Source: Hoeflea_A sp965228435 | GTDB lineage: Bacteria; Pseudomonadota; Alphaproteobacteria; Rhizobiales; Rhizobiaceae | Direction of reading: 5' to 3' | NCBI GenBank assembly: GCA_965228435.1 | Contig: OZ245818.1 | Span: 3,534,001-3,598,000, forward strand | DNA length: 64,000 nucleotides | Part shown: positions 34,001 through 41,781 of the stretch, one piece after another | How positions within the stretch are numbered: position 1 is the stretch's first letter | Layout: the number at the start of each line of letters is the position of its first letter | Position numbers and translations under genes: made by a program | The notes under the pieces: model-generated | Told to the model about the DNA's origin: nothing | Seen by the model: the letters and a program-made list of their open reading frames with translations, nothing else | Databases searched by the model: none

Positions 34001-36521
34001 GGTGACAGTCGCGGGTGATGAGCTGCACGAAGTCTTCACCGAATCCGTGCCGGCGGAAGGCACCGAGATCGCCATTCCCGTCAAGGCGGGCTGGGGCGCG
34101 GGCGCCTATATCACGGCGACGCTGATCCGCCCCGGCGATGGTGTCGAAACGCGCATGCCGTCGCGGGCGGTCGGCGTCAAATGGCTGAGTGTCGATCCCG
34201 GCGATCGCAGCCTCGATGTGACGCTGGACGTTCCCGACAAAATTCGTCCGAACACGACGTTGGATATTCCGATCTCGGTGGCCGGATCAAATGCTGATCA
34301 GGCGCGGATCGTCGTTGCCGCCGTCGACGTGGGCATTCTCAACCTGACGCGCTATCAGCCGCCGGATCCGGAAGGCTGGTATTTCGGCCAGCGCCGGCTT
34401 GGTGTCGAGATGCGCGACCTCTATGGTCGCCTGATCGACGGATCGCTTGGCGTCGCCGGCAGCATTCGCACCGGCGGTGACGGGCCAGGCGCGGCCATCA
34501 CGGGCAGCGCCCCGAAGGAGCGCCTGGTGGCGCTTTATTCCGGCATCGTCGATCTTGACGCCGACGGCAAGGGCACCGTCGCTTTCGATATCCCGCAATT
34601 CAATGGAACCGTGCGTCTCATGGCGGTTGCCTGGACGGAAAGCGGCGTCGGCAACGCGGTGCAGGATGTCATCGTTCGCGACCCGCTGGTCATCACCAGC
34701 AGCTTGCCGCAATTCCTGGCGCCGGGTGACGCCTCGCGACTGCGGCTCGATATCGCCAACACGGACGGTCCGGCGGGTGACTATGACATCGATATTCGGA
34801 CCACCGGTCCGCTCGATCTGCAAGGCGCCGGCGGCCTGCGCACGGTTCGGCTGGCCCCCGGCGAAACCACATCCTTTGCGACCGGTATCAGGGCGGGGCG
34901 ACCGGGTGACGCCGAAATTGTCATTACGATGACCGGGCCGGACGACCTGGTGCTGCAGTCAAAGCAACCAATGACCGTTAGACCGCCCGCCTTGCCGGAA
35001 ACGCGGCGTATCGAAGTGCCGCTTGCCGCCAACGGCGGAGCGATCGTGGTCGATCGGGAGTTGCTCGCGGCGAGCTATCTCGGCGGCTCCAGTGTGAGCG
35101 TCAGCGTTTCGAATTCGCGCTTCGATGTGCCGTCGTTGCTGATGTCGCTCGACCGCTACCCTTACGGCTGCACCGAGCAGACAACCAGCCGCGCATTGCC
35201 GCTGCTCTATGTCAACGATTTCCACGCCCCACCGGCTTTGCTGGCTGACAAGGGGCTGCGCGAGCGTGTGCAGACGGCGATCGAGCGGGTTCTGGCCAAT
35301 CAGTCATCGGCCGGAAGTTTCGGGCTTTGGTCACCGGGAGGTGGCGATCTGTGGCTCGATGCTTATGTGACGGACTTCCTCACCCGGGCTCACGAGAAGA
35401 AATACGCCGTGCCGGCTCAGGCGCTGCGTCTGGCGCTCGACAATCTGCAGAACGTACTCGGCTATACAGACGATGTCGCCGGTGAGGGTGACAGCATCGC
35501 CTATGCCTCCTACGTGCTCGCCCAGAACCGGCGCGCGGCGGCCGGCGACCTGCGCTACTACGTCGATACCAGGCTCGACGAGTTCGAAACGCCGATCGCC
35601 CGTGCGCAACTGGCCGCGGCGCTGGCGCTCTATGGCGACGCAGCACGGTCCGAACGGGCCTTCGCCTCGGCCTATCGCCTGGCGACGCGGATCTCGTCTC
35701 GAACCCGTTGGCAACCGCATTACGGATCGCCGCTTCGCAACGACGCAGCCATGCTGGCGCTCGCCGGCGAGAGCCGTCCGGTCACACCGCTGCTGGGCGA
35801 CATGGTTCAGCTGGTTTCCGACCGGCTTACGGCGCGGCCGGCGCGGACGACGCAGGAACAGGCCTGGTCGTTGCTTGCGGCACGGGCGGCCGTGGATGCG
35901 GATGCCGGGCTGTCGCTGCGTGTCGACGGCATCGCCAGCGATGGCGCGTTCAATCGCACCGTTGCCGGGCAGGACCTGCTCGACGATCCGATCCGGATTG
36001 AAAACGACAGCGACTCAGCCGTTGTGGCCGTGGTCACCTCCATCGCCGCCCCGGTCGATCCGCCGCAGGCCGGGGGTGACGGCTTCACCATCGCGCGCAA
36101 CTACTTCGATATGAACGGGCAACCGGTCAGCATCGAAGCGGTTGAACAGAACCAACGCTATGTCGTCGTTCTGACGGTGGAGCAGACCACCGAGCTGGGA
36201 GCTCATATCGTCGTCACCGACCTGTTGCCGGCGGGTCTTGAAATCGACAATCCACGGCTCATCGAAAGCGCCCGCACCAGTGGGTTCGAGTGGCTCGGGG
36301 AGACGACGCCTGCCCATACGGAGTTTCGCAGCGATCGCTTCGTGGCGGCCTTTGATGCAGGAGCTGGTCGCCGCGACCGGTTCACGGTCGCCTACGTGGT
36401 CAGAGCCGCAACGCCGGGCATCTACACGCATCCGGCCGCGCGGGTCGAGGACATGTACCGGCCCTATCATGCGGCGCAGACCGCCACCCGATGGATGGAG
36501 GTGAAAGCTCCGGCGCAATGA
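31065..36521 (+). CDS. Bacterial alpha-2-macroglobulin with thioester and N-terminal PAN domain
   Basis: 1818 residues from ATG 31065 (GGAGGG 5 bases upstream). Signal peptide ending near VSAQA-A (no lipobox Cys, so not a lipoprotein). Residues about 25-85 form a PAN/apple domain with six cysteines. Macroglobulin-like repeats follow, then ALPHA-2-macroglobulin core elements, and the thioester motif in YPYGCTEQTTSRALPLL, with C1369 and Q1372. The thioester is intact, so the protein should trap attacking proteases covalently in the periplasm. The stop overlaps the pbpC start (ATGA), the well-known A2M-PBP1C pairing for repairing and defending the cell wall. Confidence 0.95.
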   Translation: MIGHWRFIFTAALGLLLAVSAQAADTRRIETVNNADYFGFDLRAEKDVSLDQCKSICLRDSDCRAFTFNEKAQWCFLKSDFNVTQPFDGAIAGKVVSVSGEPDLGAPPPLSFVSEGLENEAANARRDIGPRPIDSGLFELISTADLNLAAGQFGLAAERLRSALSIDPSDASLWLDLSKAAIGLIGRDGNRDYRVQREATSAALNAYRLSRNATDRAAALDSLAKALEIRQLFRPALESYKASLALVRSPQVLADYRDLQARKGFRVVNHTVDADGNQARICVRFSDPLLKSGVDYRNFVALDDRTASTIRVEEEQICADGLEHGRSYRLTLRNGLPSAVGEVLDPAVTINTYVRDRAPFVRFTGDNFVLPGKARRGIPVVTVNTPTVEVELFRIGDRSLAPVLANSQFLRQLDGYDARRVRDEIGEPVWQGTLDVRSELNRETTTSFPIDEAVPDRKPGVYVLMARAANDQPDSWTPRATQWLVVSDIGLSTFSGTDGLNVFARSLATARPESGVTLSLVARNNELLASAVTDADGRVRFAPGLLRGKAGLAPAVVTADNGAGDFVFLDMTKAGFDLSDRGVTGRAAPGPIDIFAWTERGIYRAGETVHLTALARDDAATAISGLPLTFIVQRPDGKEERRLTNRGGPRGGYEIGLDLPSNAMHGSWTVRIHTDPKTAALVESRFLVEDFRPDRIEFDLSVPEKPLQPGEVAAVGVDGRFLYGAPAAGLALEAGLRLKTDRTLEGHPGYRFGLADEEETANEVDLGALPKLDADGKATIDIELGTLPATTRPLVADLAVRVREGGGRAVERMGQMPVQASGPMIGIKPEFENDLVGEGSVASFRVIAVDPQDQAIAMTGLRWSLLRVIRQYQWYREGGSWRYEPIEYTELATDGSVDVDAVDGAEIAATVNWGRYRLEIESDDPNGPATSVEFNAGWYVSSASTETPDGLEVALDREVYQPGDTARLQVSPRFAGEVLVTVAGDELHEVFTESVPAEGTEIAIPVKAGWGAGAYITATLIRPGDGVETRMPSRAVGVKWLSVDPGDRSLDVTLDVPDKIRPNTTLDIPISVAGSNADQARIVVAAVDVGILNLTRYQPPDPEGWYFGQRRLGVEMRDLYGRLIDGSLGVAGSIRTGGDGPGAAITGSAPKERLVALYSGIVDLDADGKGTVAFDIPQFNGTVRLMAVAWTESGVGNAVQDVIVRDPLVITSSLPQFLAPGDASRLRLDIANTDGPAGDYDIDIRTTGPLDLQGAGGLRTVRLAPGETTSFATGIRAGRPGDAEIVITMTGPDDLVLQSKQPMTVRPPALPETRRIEVPLAANGGAIVVDRELLAASYLGGSSVSVSVSNSRFDVPSLLMSLDRYPYGCTEQTTSRALPLLYVNDFHAPPALLADKGLRERVQTAIERVLANQSSAGSFGLWSPGGGDLWLDAYVTDFLTRAHEKKYAVPAQALRLALDNLQNVLGYTDDVAGEGDSIAYASYVLAQNRRAAAGDLRYYVDTRLDEFETPIARAQLAAALALYGDAARSERAFASAYRLATRISSRTRWQPHYGSPLRNDAAMLALAGESRPVTPLLGDMVQLVSDRLTARPARTTQEQAWSLLAARAAVDADAGLSLRVDGIASDGAFNRTVAGQDLLDDPIRIENDSDSAVVAVVTSIAAPVDPPQAGGDGFTIARNYFDMNGQPVSIEAVEQNQRYVVVLTVEQTTELGAHIVVTDLLPAGLEIDNPRLIESARTSGFEWLGETTPAHTEFRSDRFVAAFDAGAGRRDRFTVAYVVRAATPGIYTHPAARVEDMYRPYHAAQTATRWMEVKAPAQ

Positions 36522-38608
36522 GACGCCTGCGCAAATCACTGGGCCTGGCCGCGGCGCTCGGCACCGCCACGGTGCTGATCGCGGGGCTGGCGGCGCTTCT
36601 GTTCGACACGCTCAATCCGCCGCCCATGCCGAACCACCGGCCCTTGTCGGCGGCGGTCACCGATCGCAATGGCGAATTGCTCCGGGTGTTTGCCACGCCG
36701 GAAGGTCGCTGGCGGCTCAAGGCCGACTTGTCCAAGGTCGACCCTGATTTCCTGGAGTTGCTCATTGCCTATGAGGACAAGCGATTTCACTCGCATCCCG
36801 GTGTCGATCCGTTGGCCATGATGCGTGCCGCCGGCCAGTTCGTCGTGAACGGGCGTATCGTCTCCGGTGGGTCGACCATCACCATGCAGTTGGCGCGGTT
36901 GCTGGAGCCACGGCCATCGCGCACGCTCAGCGCCAAGCTGCTGCAGATGGCACGGGCGATGCAGCTCGAGCGCCGGATGTCGAAAGACGACATTCTCGCC
37001 TGGTATCTGACACTCGCTCCCTATGGCGGCAACCTTGAGGGCATTCGCGCGGCAAGTCTTGCCTATTTCGGCAAGGATCCGCGCAACCTGCGTCTGTCGG
37101 AGGCAGCGCTGCTGGTCGCGCTACCGCAGTCTCCCGAACGGCGTCGGCCTGATCGAAAGGCAAAGGCCGCGCGCGAGGCCGGTCTTCGCGTGCTGCAGCG
37201 CGCGGCCGACGGCGGATTGGTCGCCGCCGGTGAGGTCGAACGCATCGGATCACTCGAATTCTCCGCCATCCGCCGGCCGATGCCCGCGCTCGCGGCCCAT
37301 CTGGCGCAGCGGGCACGCTCGGCCAATCCGGCGCTCCTCGTTCATCCGACGAGGCTGGACCGGCAGGTGCAGGCCAATCTCGAAGGTCTGGCGGCGGAAG
37401 CTGCCGAACGGCGTGACGGGCGGGTTTCTGTCGCGATCGTCGTTGCCGACAGTCGCGATGGGTCGATCCTGGCGCAGGTCGGGTCGCCAGGCTTTGTGAA
37501 TCACCGGCGCGCCGGCTGGATCGACATGTCCATTGCTCGCCGTTCCCCCGGCTCGGCTCTGAAACCGTTCATCTACGGCCTGGCTTTCGAGGAGGGTCTG
37601 GTCCTGCCCGAAACCCTGATTTCGGACCGGCCGGCGGATTTCGCCGGCTATCGGCCGCGCAATTTCGACATGACGTTCCAGGGCGATGTCACCGTACGCG
37701 AGGCCTTGCAGTTGTCGCTCAACGTGCCCGCCGTTCGGCTGCTTGATGGGGTCGGGCCGGCTCGACTGACGGCGCTCATGCGTCGCGGGCAGGCCGACTA
37801 TGCGTTCGCCCGCGATGGTCGCCCGGGACTCTCAATCGGGCTCGGGGGTCTCGGCATCAGCCTGGTCGACCTGGTGCAGCTCTATACCGGGCTCGCCGCA
37901 TCGGACGGGCGGCCCACGGTGCTGGTCAATGGTGTCGACGGGCCGAAGGAGTTCGCCCGTGCCCAACGACTTCTGGAGGGCCCTGCTCGCTGGCATGTCA
38001 CCGATATTCTGCGCGGCGTCGCGCCGCCGGTCGGCGTGGAGCCCCGCAACATCGCCTATAAGACCGGAACCTCCTACGGATATCGCGATGCCTGGTCCGT
38101 TGGCTATGATGGCCGTCACGTCATCGGTGTCTGGGTGGGCCGAGCCGATAACACGGCTGTGCCCGGCATGACCGGGCAGTCCGCAGCAGCGCCGATCCTG
38201 TTTGAAGCCTTTGCACGGTCTGGACTGGATCCGGTTGCGTTCCGGCCACCGCCGCCAGGTGCTGTGCGACTGGCGCGTGCTGACCTGCCGGCAACCATGC
38301 GGCGCTACGAGACATTGGAAGCGGCGATGGAGCGGCATGAAGGTGGCGAAGTCGCACCGCACATTGCCTACCCGCCGAACGGCGCGCGGGTCGAGGTCGC
38401 GCGCCGCGGTGACGCCGGACTGGCACCGCTTGTGATCAAGCTGCAGGGTGGCCGGCCGCCCTTCCGCTGGCTGGCCAATGGTCGTCCTCTGGACCGGCAG
38501 ACGCGCAGACGGCAACTCCACTGGGTGCCTGATGGACTGGGCAATGCCAATCTGGTGGTGATCGATGCCGCGGGCCGTGCAGCAAGCGTGGACGTCTTTG
38601 TCGAGTAA
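36518..38608 (+). CDS. pbpC: Penicillin-binding protein 1C
   Basis: 696 residues. An N-terminal membrane anchor (LGLAAALGTATVLIAGLAALLF) leads into the GT51 transglycosylase (AYEDKRFHSHPGVDPLAMMRA, GGSTITMQLARLLEP, RPSRTL..K). The transpeptidase domain has S-x2-K in SPGSALKPFIYG, SLN in LQLSLNVPA and KTG in AYKTGTSYGYRDAWSVGY. The last 90 residues form the PBP1C-specific BiPBP C-terminal domain (PPNGARVEV, LQGGRPPFRWLANG). Polymerises and crosslinks peptidoglycan at the periplasmic face. Translationally coupled to the macroglobulin gene. Confidence 0.96.
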   Translation: MRRLRKSLGLAAALGTATVLIAGLAALLFDTLNPPPMPNHRPLSAAVTDRNGELLRVFATPEGRWRLKADLSKVDPDFLELLIAYEDKRFHSHPGVDPLAMMRAAGQFVVNGRIVSGGSTITMQLARLLEPRPSRTLSAKLLQMARAMQLERRMSKDDILAWYLTLAPYGGNLEGIRAASLAYFGKDPRNLRLSEAALLVALPQSPERRRPDRKAKAAREAGLRVLQRAADGGLVAAGEVERIGSLEFSAIRRPMPALAAHLAQRARSANPALLVHPTRLDRQVQANLEGLAAEAAERRDGRVSVAIVVADSRDGSILAQVGSPGFVNHRRAGWIDMSIARRSPGSALKPFIYGLAFEEGLVLPETLISDRPADFAGYRPRNFDMTFQGDVTVREALQLSLNVPAVRLLDGVGPARLTALMRRGQADYAFARDGRPGLSIGLGGLGISLVDLVQLYTGLAASDGRPTVLVNGVDGPKEFARAQRLLEGPARWHVTDILRGVAPPVGVEPRNIAYKTGTSYGYRDAWSVGYDGRHVIGVWVGRADNTAVPGMTGQSAAAPILFEAFARSGLDPVAFRPPPPGAVRLARADLPATMRRYETLEAAMERHEGGEVAPHIAYPPNGARVEVARRGDAGLAPLVIKLQGGRPPFRWLANGRPLDRQTRRRQLHWVPDGLGNANLVVIDAAGRAASVDVFVE

Positions 38609-38609
38609 C

Positions 38610-39470
38610 GTGGAGATCCCCGAGGCGCTGCGGTGGCTGGCCGGAAAACCGGGTGGTGCCGCGTGGCTTGAAACCCTTTCCGATCTGGTCGCCACGGTCT
38701 GTAAGCAGTGGGACCTGAGGCCTGACGGGCCAGTCTTGAATGGCAACGTATCCTATGTCGTCCCGGTTCAGCGTCGTCGGCAAAAGTTTGCCCTGAAGGT
38801 CCAGTGGCCGCACCACGAATGTGCGCACGAAGCAGACGCGTTGCGGCTTTGGGATGGTGACGGCGCAGTTCACCTTGTCGATCACGATCTGGATCATCAC
38901 GCCCTGCTTCTTGAATGGTGCGAACCCGGGACGTCGATCAGCCGGGTTCAGCCAAGCGATCCAATCGGGGTCGTTGCCGGGCTGCTGCGTCGGCTGAGCA
39001 AACCGGCGGACGAACCCTTTCGCAGCCTTGCCCAGGAAGCGACCGTCTGGGCCGAAACACTGCACGCCGACTGGCGGGCCGCTGGCAGGCCCTGCGAGCA
39101 GCGGCTGGTCGATGCCGCATATCAATGCCTGATCGACCTCAAGGATCATCAGGGCGAACAGGTGTTGCTGCACCAGGACTTGCACGGTGACAACATCCTG
39201 GCCGCCGAGCGCGAAGACTGGCTGGCGATCGATCCGAAACCACTCGCCGGCGAACGCGCCTTTGCCGTTTCGCCGGCCATTCGCAGCTTCGAGTTCGGGA
39301 CGACGCGCAAGGATACGCTTTATCGGTTTGACCGGCTCACGGATGAGCTCGACATCGATCGGGAACGCGCCCGTGGCTGGACGATTGGCCAGACGATGGC
39401 CTGGGCCTTCGACAGCCAATGGTCGGACTGGCATTTTCGGACGGTTCGATGGTTGCTGGACATGAGCTGA
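38610..39470 (+). CDS. Aminoglycoside/hydroxyurea phosphotransferase-like kinase
   Basis: About 286 residues. Kinase-like fold: VPVQRRRQKFALKVQWP holds the nucleotide lysine, HHALLLEWCEPGTSI the hinge, VLLHQDLHGDNILAAERE the catalytic HxDxxxxN, and LAIDPKPLAGERAF the metal-binding DPK. It matches the APH(6)/hydroxyurea-resistance subgroup. Chromosomal members often have unknown natural substrates, so resistance is not implied. The start GTG 38610 is 1 base after the pbpC stop; TTG 38598 and ATG 38565 within pbpC are alternatives. Confidence 0.8.
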   Translation: MEIPEALRWLAGKPGGAAWLETLSDLVATVCKQWDLRPDGPVLNGNVSYVVPVQRRRQKFALKVQWPHHECAHEADALRLWDGDGAVHLVDHDLDHHALLLEWCEPGTSISRVQPSDPIGVVAGLLRRLSKPADEPFRSLAQEATVWAETLHADWRAAGRPCEQRLVDAAYQCLIDLKDHQGEQVLLHQDLHGDNILAAEREDWLAIDPKPLAGERAFAVSPAIRSFEFGTTRKDTLYRFDRLTDELDIDRERARGWTIGQTMAWAFDSQWSDWHFRTVRWLLDMS

Positions 39471-39484
39471 GTCAGTTAACTGAC
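39471..39484. repeat. Perfect 14-bp palindrome between convergent genes
   Basis: GTCAGTTAACTGAC is fully self-complementary with no loop. It lies in the 30-base gap between the APH-like and lytic transglycosylase stops. Could be a protein-binding site or a weak bidirectional stop; there is no adjoining T tract. Confidence 0.45.
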
Positions 39485-39500
39485 AGTGCGGTCTCAGTTC

Positions 39501-40688
39501 TTATTTCCGCATGACCGACTTGTGGACGCCCTCGTCCATGTGGCCGTCGACCGGCAGGTTGTTGCGTGCCTGGTACTGGCGGATCACGGCGCGCATGTCC
39601 AACCCGACCTTGCCGTCGTTGCTGGGCACCGTGTAGCCCAGCTTCTGCATTTTGTTCTGAACGTCGATGCGTTGCTGCTTGTTGAGCGGCTTCTCGACGT
39701 TCCAGGTGCCTTTGAGGGGGGCATGACGGTCGGCAATGCGATCCGCCAGGTGTCCGAGTGCCAGGGCATAGGCGTCGGACGAATTGTAACTCTTCAGCAC
39801 CATGAAGTTGTTGGTCAGGAGAAAGGCAAGGCCCTCAATTCCGCTCGGAAACATCAAGGTGGCGCTGCCGCGTTTCGGCAAGGGGCGTCCGTCGGCGCGT
39901 TTGACGCCGCGCTTGGCCCAATTGGCATAGGTGTCGTCGGCCCGCGTCAGATCGATGCCCTTGGGCAAGGTGACCTGGATACCCCAGACCGCATTGGCAT
40001 CCCAATCATGCTGTTTGAGATAGTTCGCCGTCGACGCAAGAGCGTCCGGCACCGAACCCCACAGGTCGCGCCGGCCGTCGCGGTTGTGATCGACCGCATA
40101 TTTGAGAAAGCTCGATGGCATGAACTGGGTGTGGCCCACAGCTCCCGCCCAGGAGCCGCGCATCTGCTTGCGCGACAGCTTTTCCTTCTGCATCACCAGA
40201 AGTGCGTCGACAAATTCGTTTTTGAAGAAATCGGGGCGATAGCCGATATAGGCAAGGGTTGCCAGTGACCGGAGCGTGTCGCTTTTGCCGATGTAACCGC
40301 CGTAGTTTGTTTCCATGCCCCAGACCGCCAGCAGGATGTAGCGGTCGACGCCATAGCGTTTCTCGATCGCCGCCAGCGTGCGCGCGTATTTCTTGGCCAT
40401 CGACCGGCCGCTGCGAATGCTCGGCGTCGTCACCCTTTTGCCGACATATGTTCCGATCGACCGCTTGAACTCCGGCTGCGAACTGGTCAGCGATTTGAGC
40501 TTCGTGTTGGGTGTCAGACCCTTCGTGGCACGCTCGAAGGTTTCCCACTCCACCCCAGCAGCGGCTGCGTCCGGATAGAGCGAATCAACGAAGTTGCGGA
40601 AGCTCGGTTTTGCAGCGGCGTCATGCGGCATTGCCCACAGGAAAAGAGAGCACAAAACGGCAAGGGCACAGGGTCGGATGGCGTTCAT
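39501..40688 (-). CDS. Lytic murein transglycosylase, MltB family (SLT_2) with PG-binding domain
   Basis: About 395 residues. Signal peptide in the first 25 residues (PCALAVLCSLFLWAMPHDAAA). The catalytic domain has LLAVWGMETNYGGYIGKSDTLRSLATLAY with the catalytic Glu, SWAGAVGHTQFMPSSFLKYAVDHNRDGRRDLW, and NYLKQHDWDANAVWG. A PG_binding_1 domain closes the protein (LQKLGYTV-like M-Q-K-L-G-Y...IRQYQARNNLPVDG). Cleaves peptidoglycan to 1,6-anhydro products in the periplasm. ATG 40688 and 40697 are both possible; the frame runs on upstream without meaning. Confidence 0.92.
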   Translation of the reverse strand: MNAIRPCALAVLCSLFLWAMPHDAAAKPSFRNFVDSLYPDAAAAGVEWETFERATKGLTPNTKLKSLTSSQPEFKRSIGTYVGKRVTTPSIRSGRSMAKKYARTLAAIEKRYGVDRYILLAVWGMETNYGGYIGKSDTLRSLATLAYIGYRPDFFKNEFVDALLVMQKEKLSRKQMRGSWAGAVGHTQFMPSSFLKYAVDHNRDGRRDLWGSVPDALASTANYLKQHDWDANAVWGIQVTLPKGIDLTRADDTYANWAKRGVKRADGRPLPKRGSATLMFPSGIEGLAFLLTNNFMVLKSYNSSDAYALALGHLADRIADRHAPLKGTWNVEKPLNKQQRIDVQNKMQKLGYTVPSNDGKVGLDMRAVIRQYQARNNLPVDGHMDEGVHKSVMRK

Positions 40689-40907
40689 GGCGGGCATGAT
40701 AACAGGCGGCCGGACACTGGCAACCCGGGTTCGGAGTCTTTGTCGCGAACCTGAAGAACCCTCAGTTTGTACGGCGAATATTTTCAATCTAAAGGTGATA
40801 ACCGGCTTTTCCTGACAATATGGACTGATTATACTTGTGCCGTGTCGGATTCGGTTTCGACCGAAGGAGTAAGCCAGGGCTAGCGGGCGGCGAGCTAGGG
40901 TGCATTT
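40689..40907. other. Intergenic region between divergent lytic transglycosylase and luxR genes
   Basis: 219 bases, AT-richer than its surroundings. It carries a -10-like TATACT at 40830-40835 toward luxR, with no clear -35, and AGGG ahead of the GTG start. I see no lux-box palindrome and no RNA gene. Confidence 0.4.
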
Positions 40908-41648
40908 GTGAAGATTACGTCTGTCATCGATTTTCTCGAAAATGTCGATACGCTTGAAGACCAGGTCACCGTTATCGACGAGCTGGAGGCTGTGCTCGAG
41001 GTCTACGGATTCGACTACTACGGTATCATTCGCCAGCCGAGGGTTTCCGACGATCCGCTCAGTCGCATTCTCGCGGGCCGCTGGCCGGAAGGCTGGCCGG
41101 CGCGCTACATTCAGCGTCGCTATGTGCTGATCGACCCCAATATTCGCTATCTCGGTTATGCCCAGCGTGGCTTTAGCTGGGAAGACGCTGTGCCTGCCTT
41201 TCGCAGGGACCCGCATCGCCGCCGCATGCAGCGGATGATGATCGACGCCTACAAGTTCGGGCTGGAATCCGGCTATATGTTCCCGGTGCATGGACGCCGC
41301 GGATTGCTGGGCGTGCTTGCCCTGGGCGGCAAGCCGATCGATCTGTCGTCACTGGAGATGATCCAGTTCGACGCGTTGGCAAAGGCCTCCTTCTGGAAGC
41401 TGTTGGAACTGTCTGATCCCCTGATCAAGGAACAAATGGCTTCTGCCGTCGACGTCCAGCTGACCAATCGCGAGATGGAATCGCTCAATTTTCTGGCAGA
41501 CGGCCTGACATCGAATGAAATCGCGGAGATCCTCGACCTGTCGAACCACACTGTCGACTGGTATATGAATGCCGTCCAGGTCAAGCTGAACGCCAAAAAA
41601 CGGCACCATGCGGTGGCGATCGCCTTCAAGCTCGGCCTGATCACCTGA
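40908..41648 (+). CDS. LuxR family acyl-homoserine-lactone-type regulator without a partner synthase (LuxR solo)
   Basis: 246 residues from GTG 40908. The autoinducer domain keeps the canonical ligand residues with TraR spacing: W63, Y67, D76, P77 and W91 (each +6 relative to TraR W57, Y61, D70, P71, W85), plus G122 in ESGYM. The C-terminal HTH reads LTNREMESLNFLADGLTSNEIAEILDLSNHTVDWYMNAVQVKLNAKKRHHAVAIAF. It should therefore bind an AHL-like signal and DNA. No luxI-type gene is present in the window, so it probably listens to a signal made elsewhere in the genome or by neighbours. Confidence 0.9.
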   Translation: MKITSVIDFLENVDTLEDQVTVIDELEAVLEVYGFDYYGIIRQPRVSDDPLSRILAGRWPEGWPARYIQRRYVLIDPNIRYLGYAQRGFSWEDAVPAFRRDPHRRRMQRMMIDAYKFGLESGYMFPVHGRRGLLGVLALGGKPIDLSSLEMIQFDALAKASFWKLLELSDPLIKEQMASAVDVQLTNREMESLNFLADGLTSNEIAEILDLSNHTVDWYMNAVQVKLNAKKRHHAVAIAFKLGLIT

Positions 41649-41668
41649 TCCATTGTTGGGCAGAGGTG

Positions 41669-41757
41669 GGCACAGTTTGTGCCGCAGTGCAGCAAAAGCA
41701 TTCCATTTTTGCGGGAAAGGCTCTAAAGAAGGCCCGAATTGAGCCCTTTCCGGGCCT
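41669..41757 (+). promoter_or_regulatory. Structured leader upstream of pyruvate carboxylase
   Basis: Three stems can be drawn. GGCACA-GTT-TGTGCC lies at 41669-41683. Stem A pairs GGAAAGGCTC (41714-41723) with GAGCCCTTTCC (41741-41751), with one bulged C. Stem B pairs AGGCCCG (41730-41736) with CGGGCCT (41751-41757). The left arm of B lies in the loop of A, so A and B form a pseudoknot or compete, sharing only base 41751. There is no T tract. The AGG-rich ribosome site of pyc begins 13 bases later. Confidence 0.5.
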
Positions 41758-41781
41758 CTATGCCTTGCTGGAGTGTTAGCC

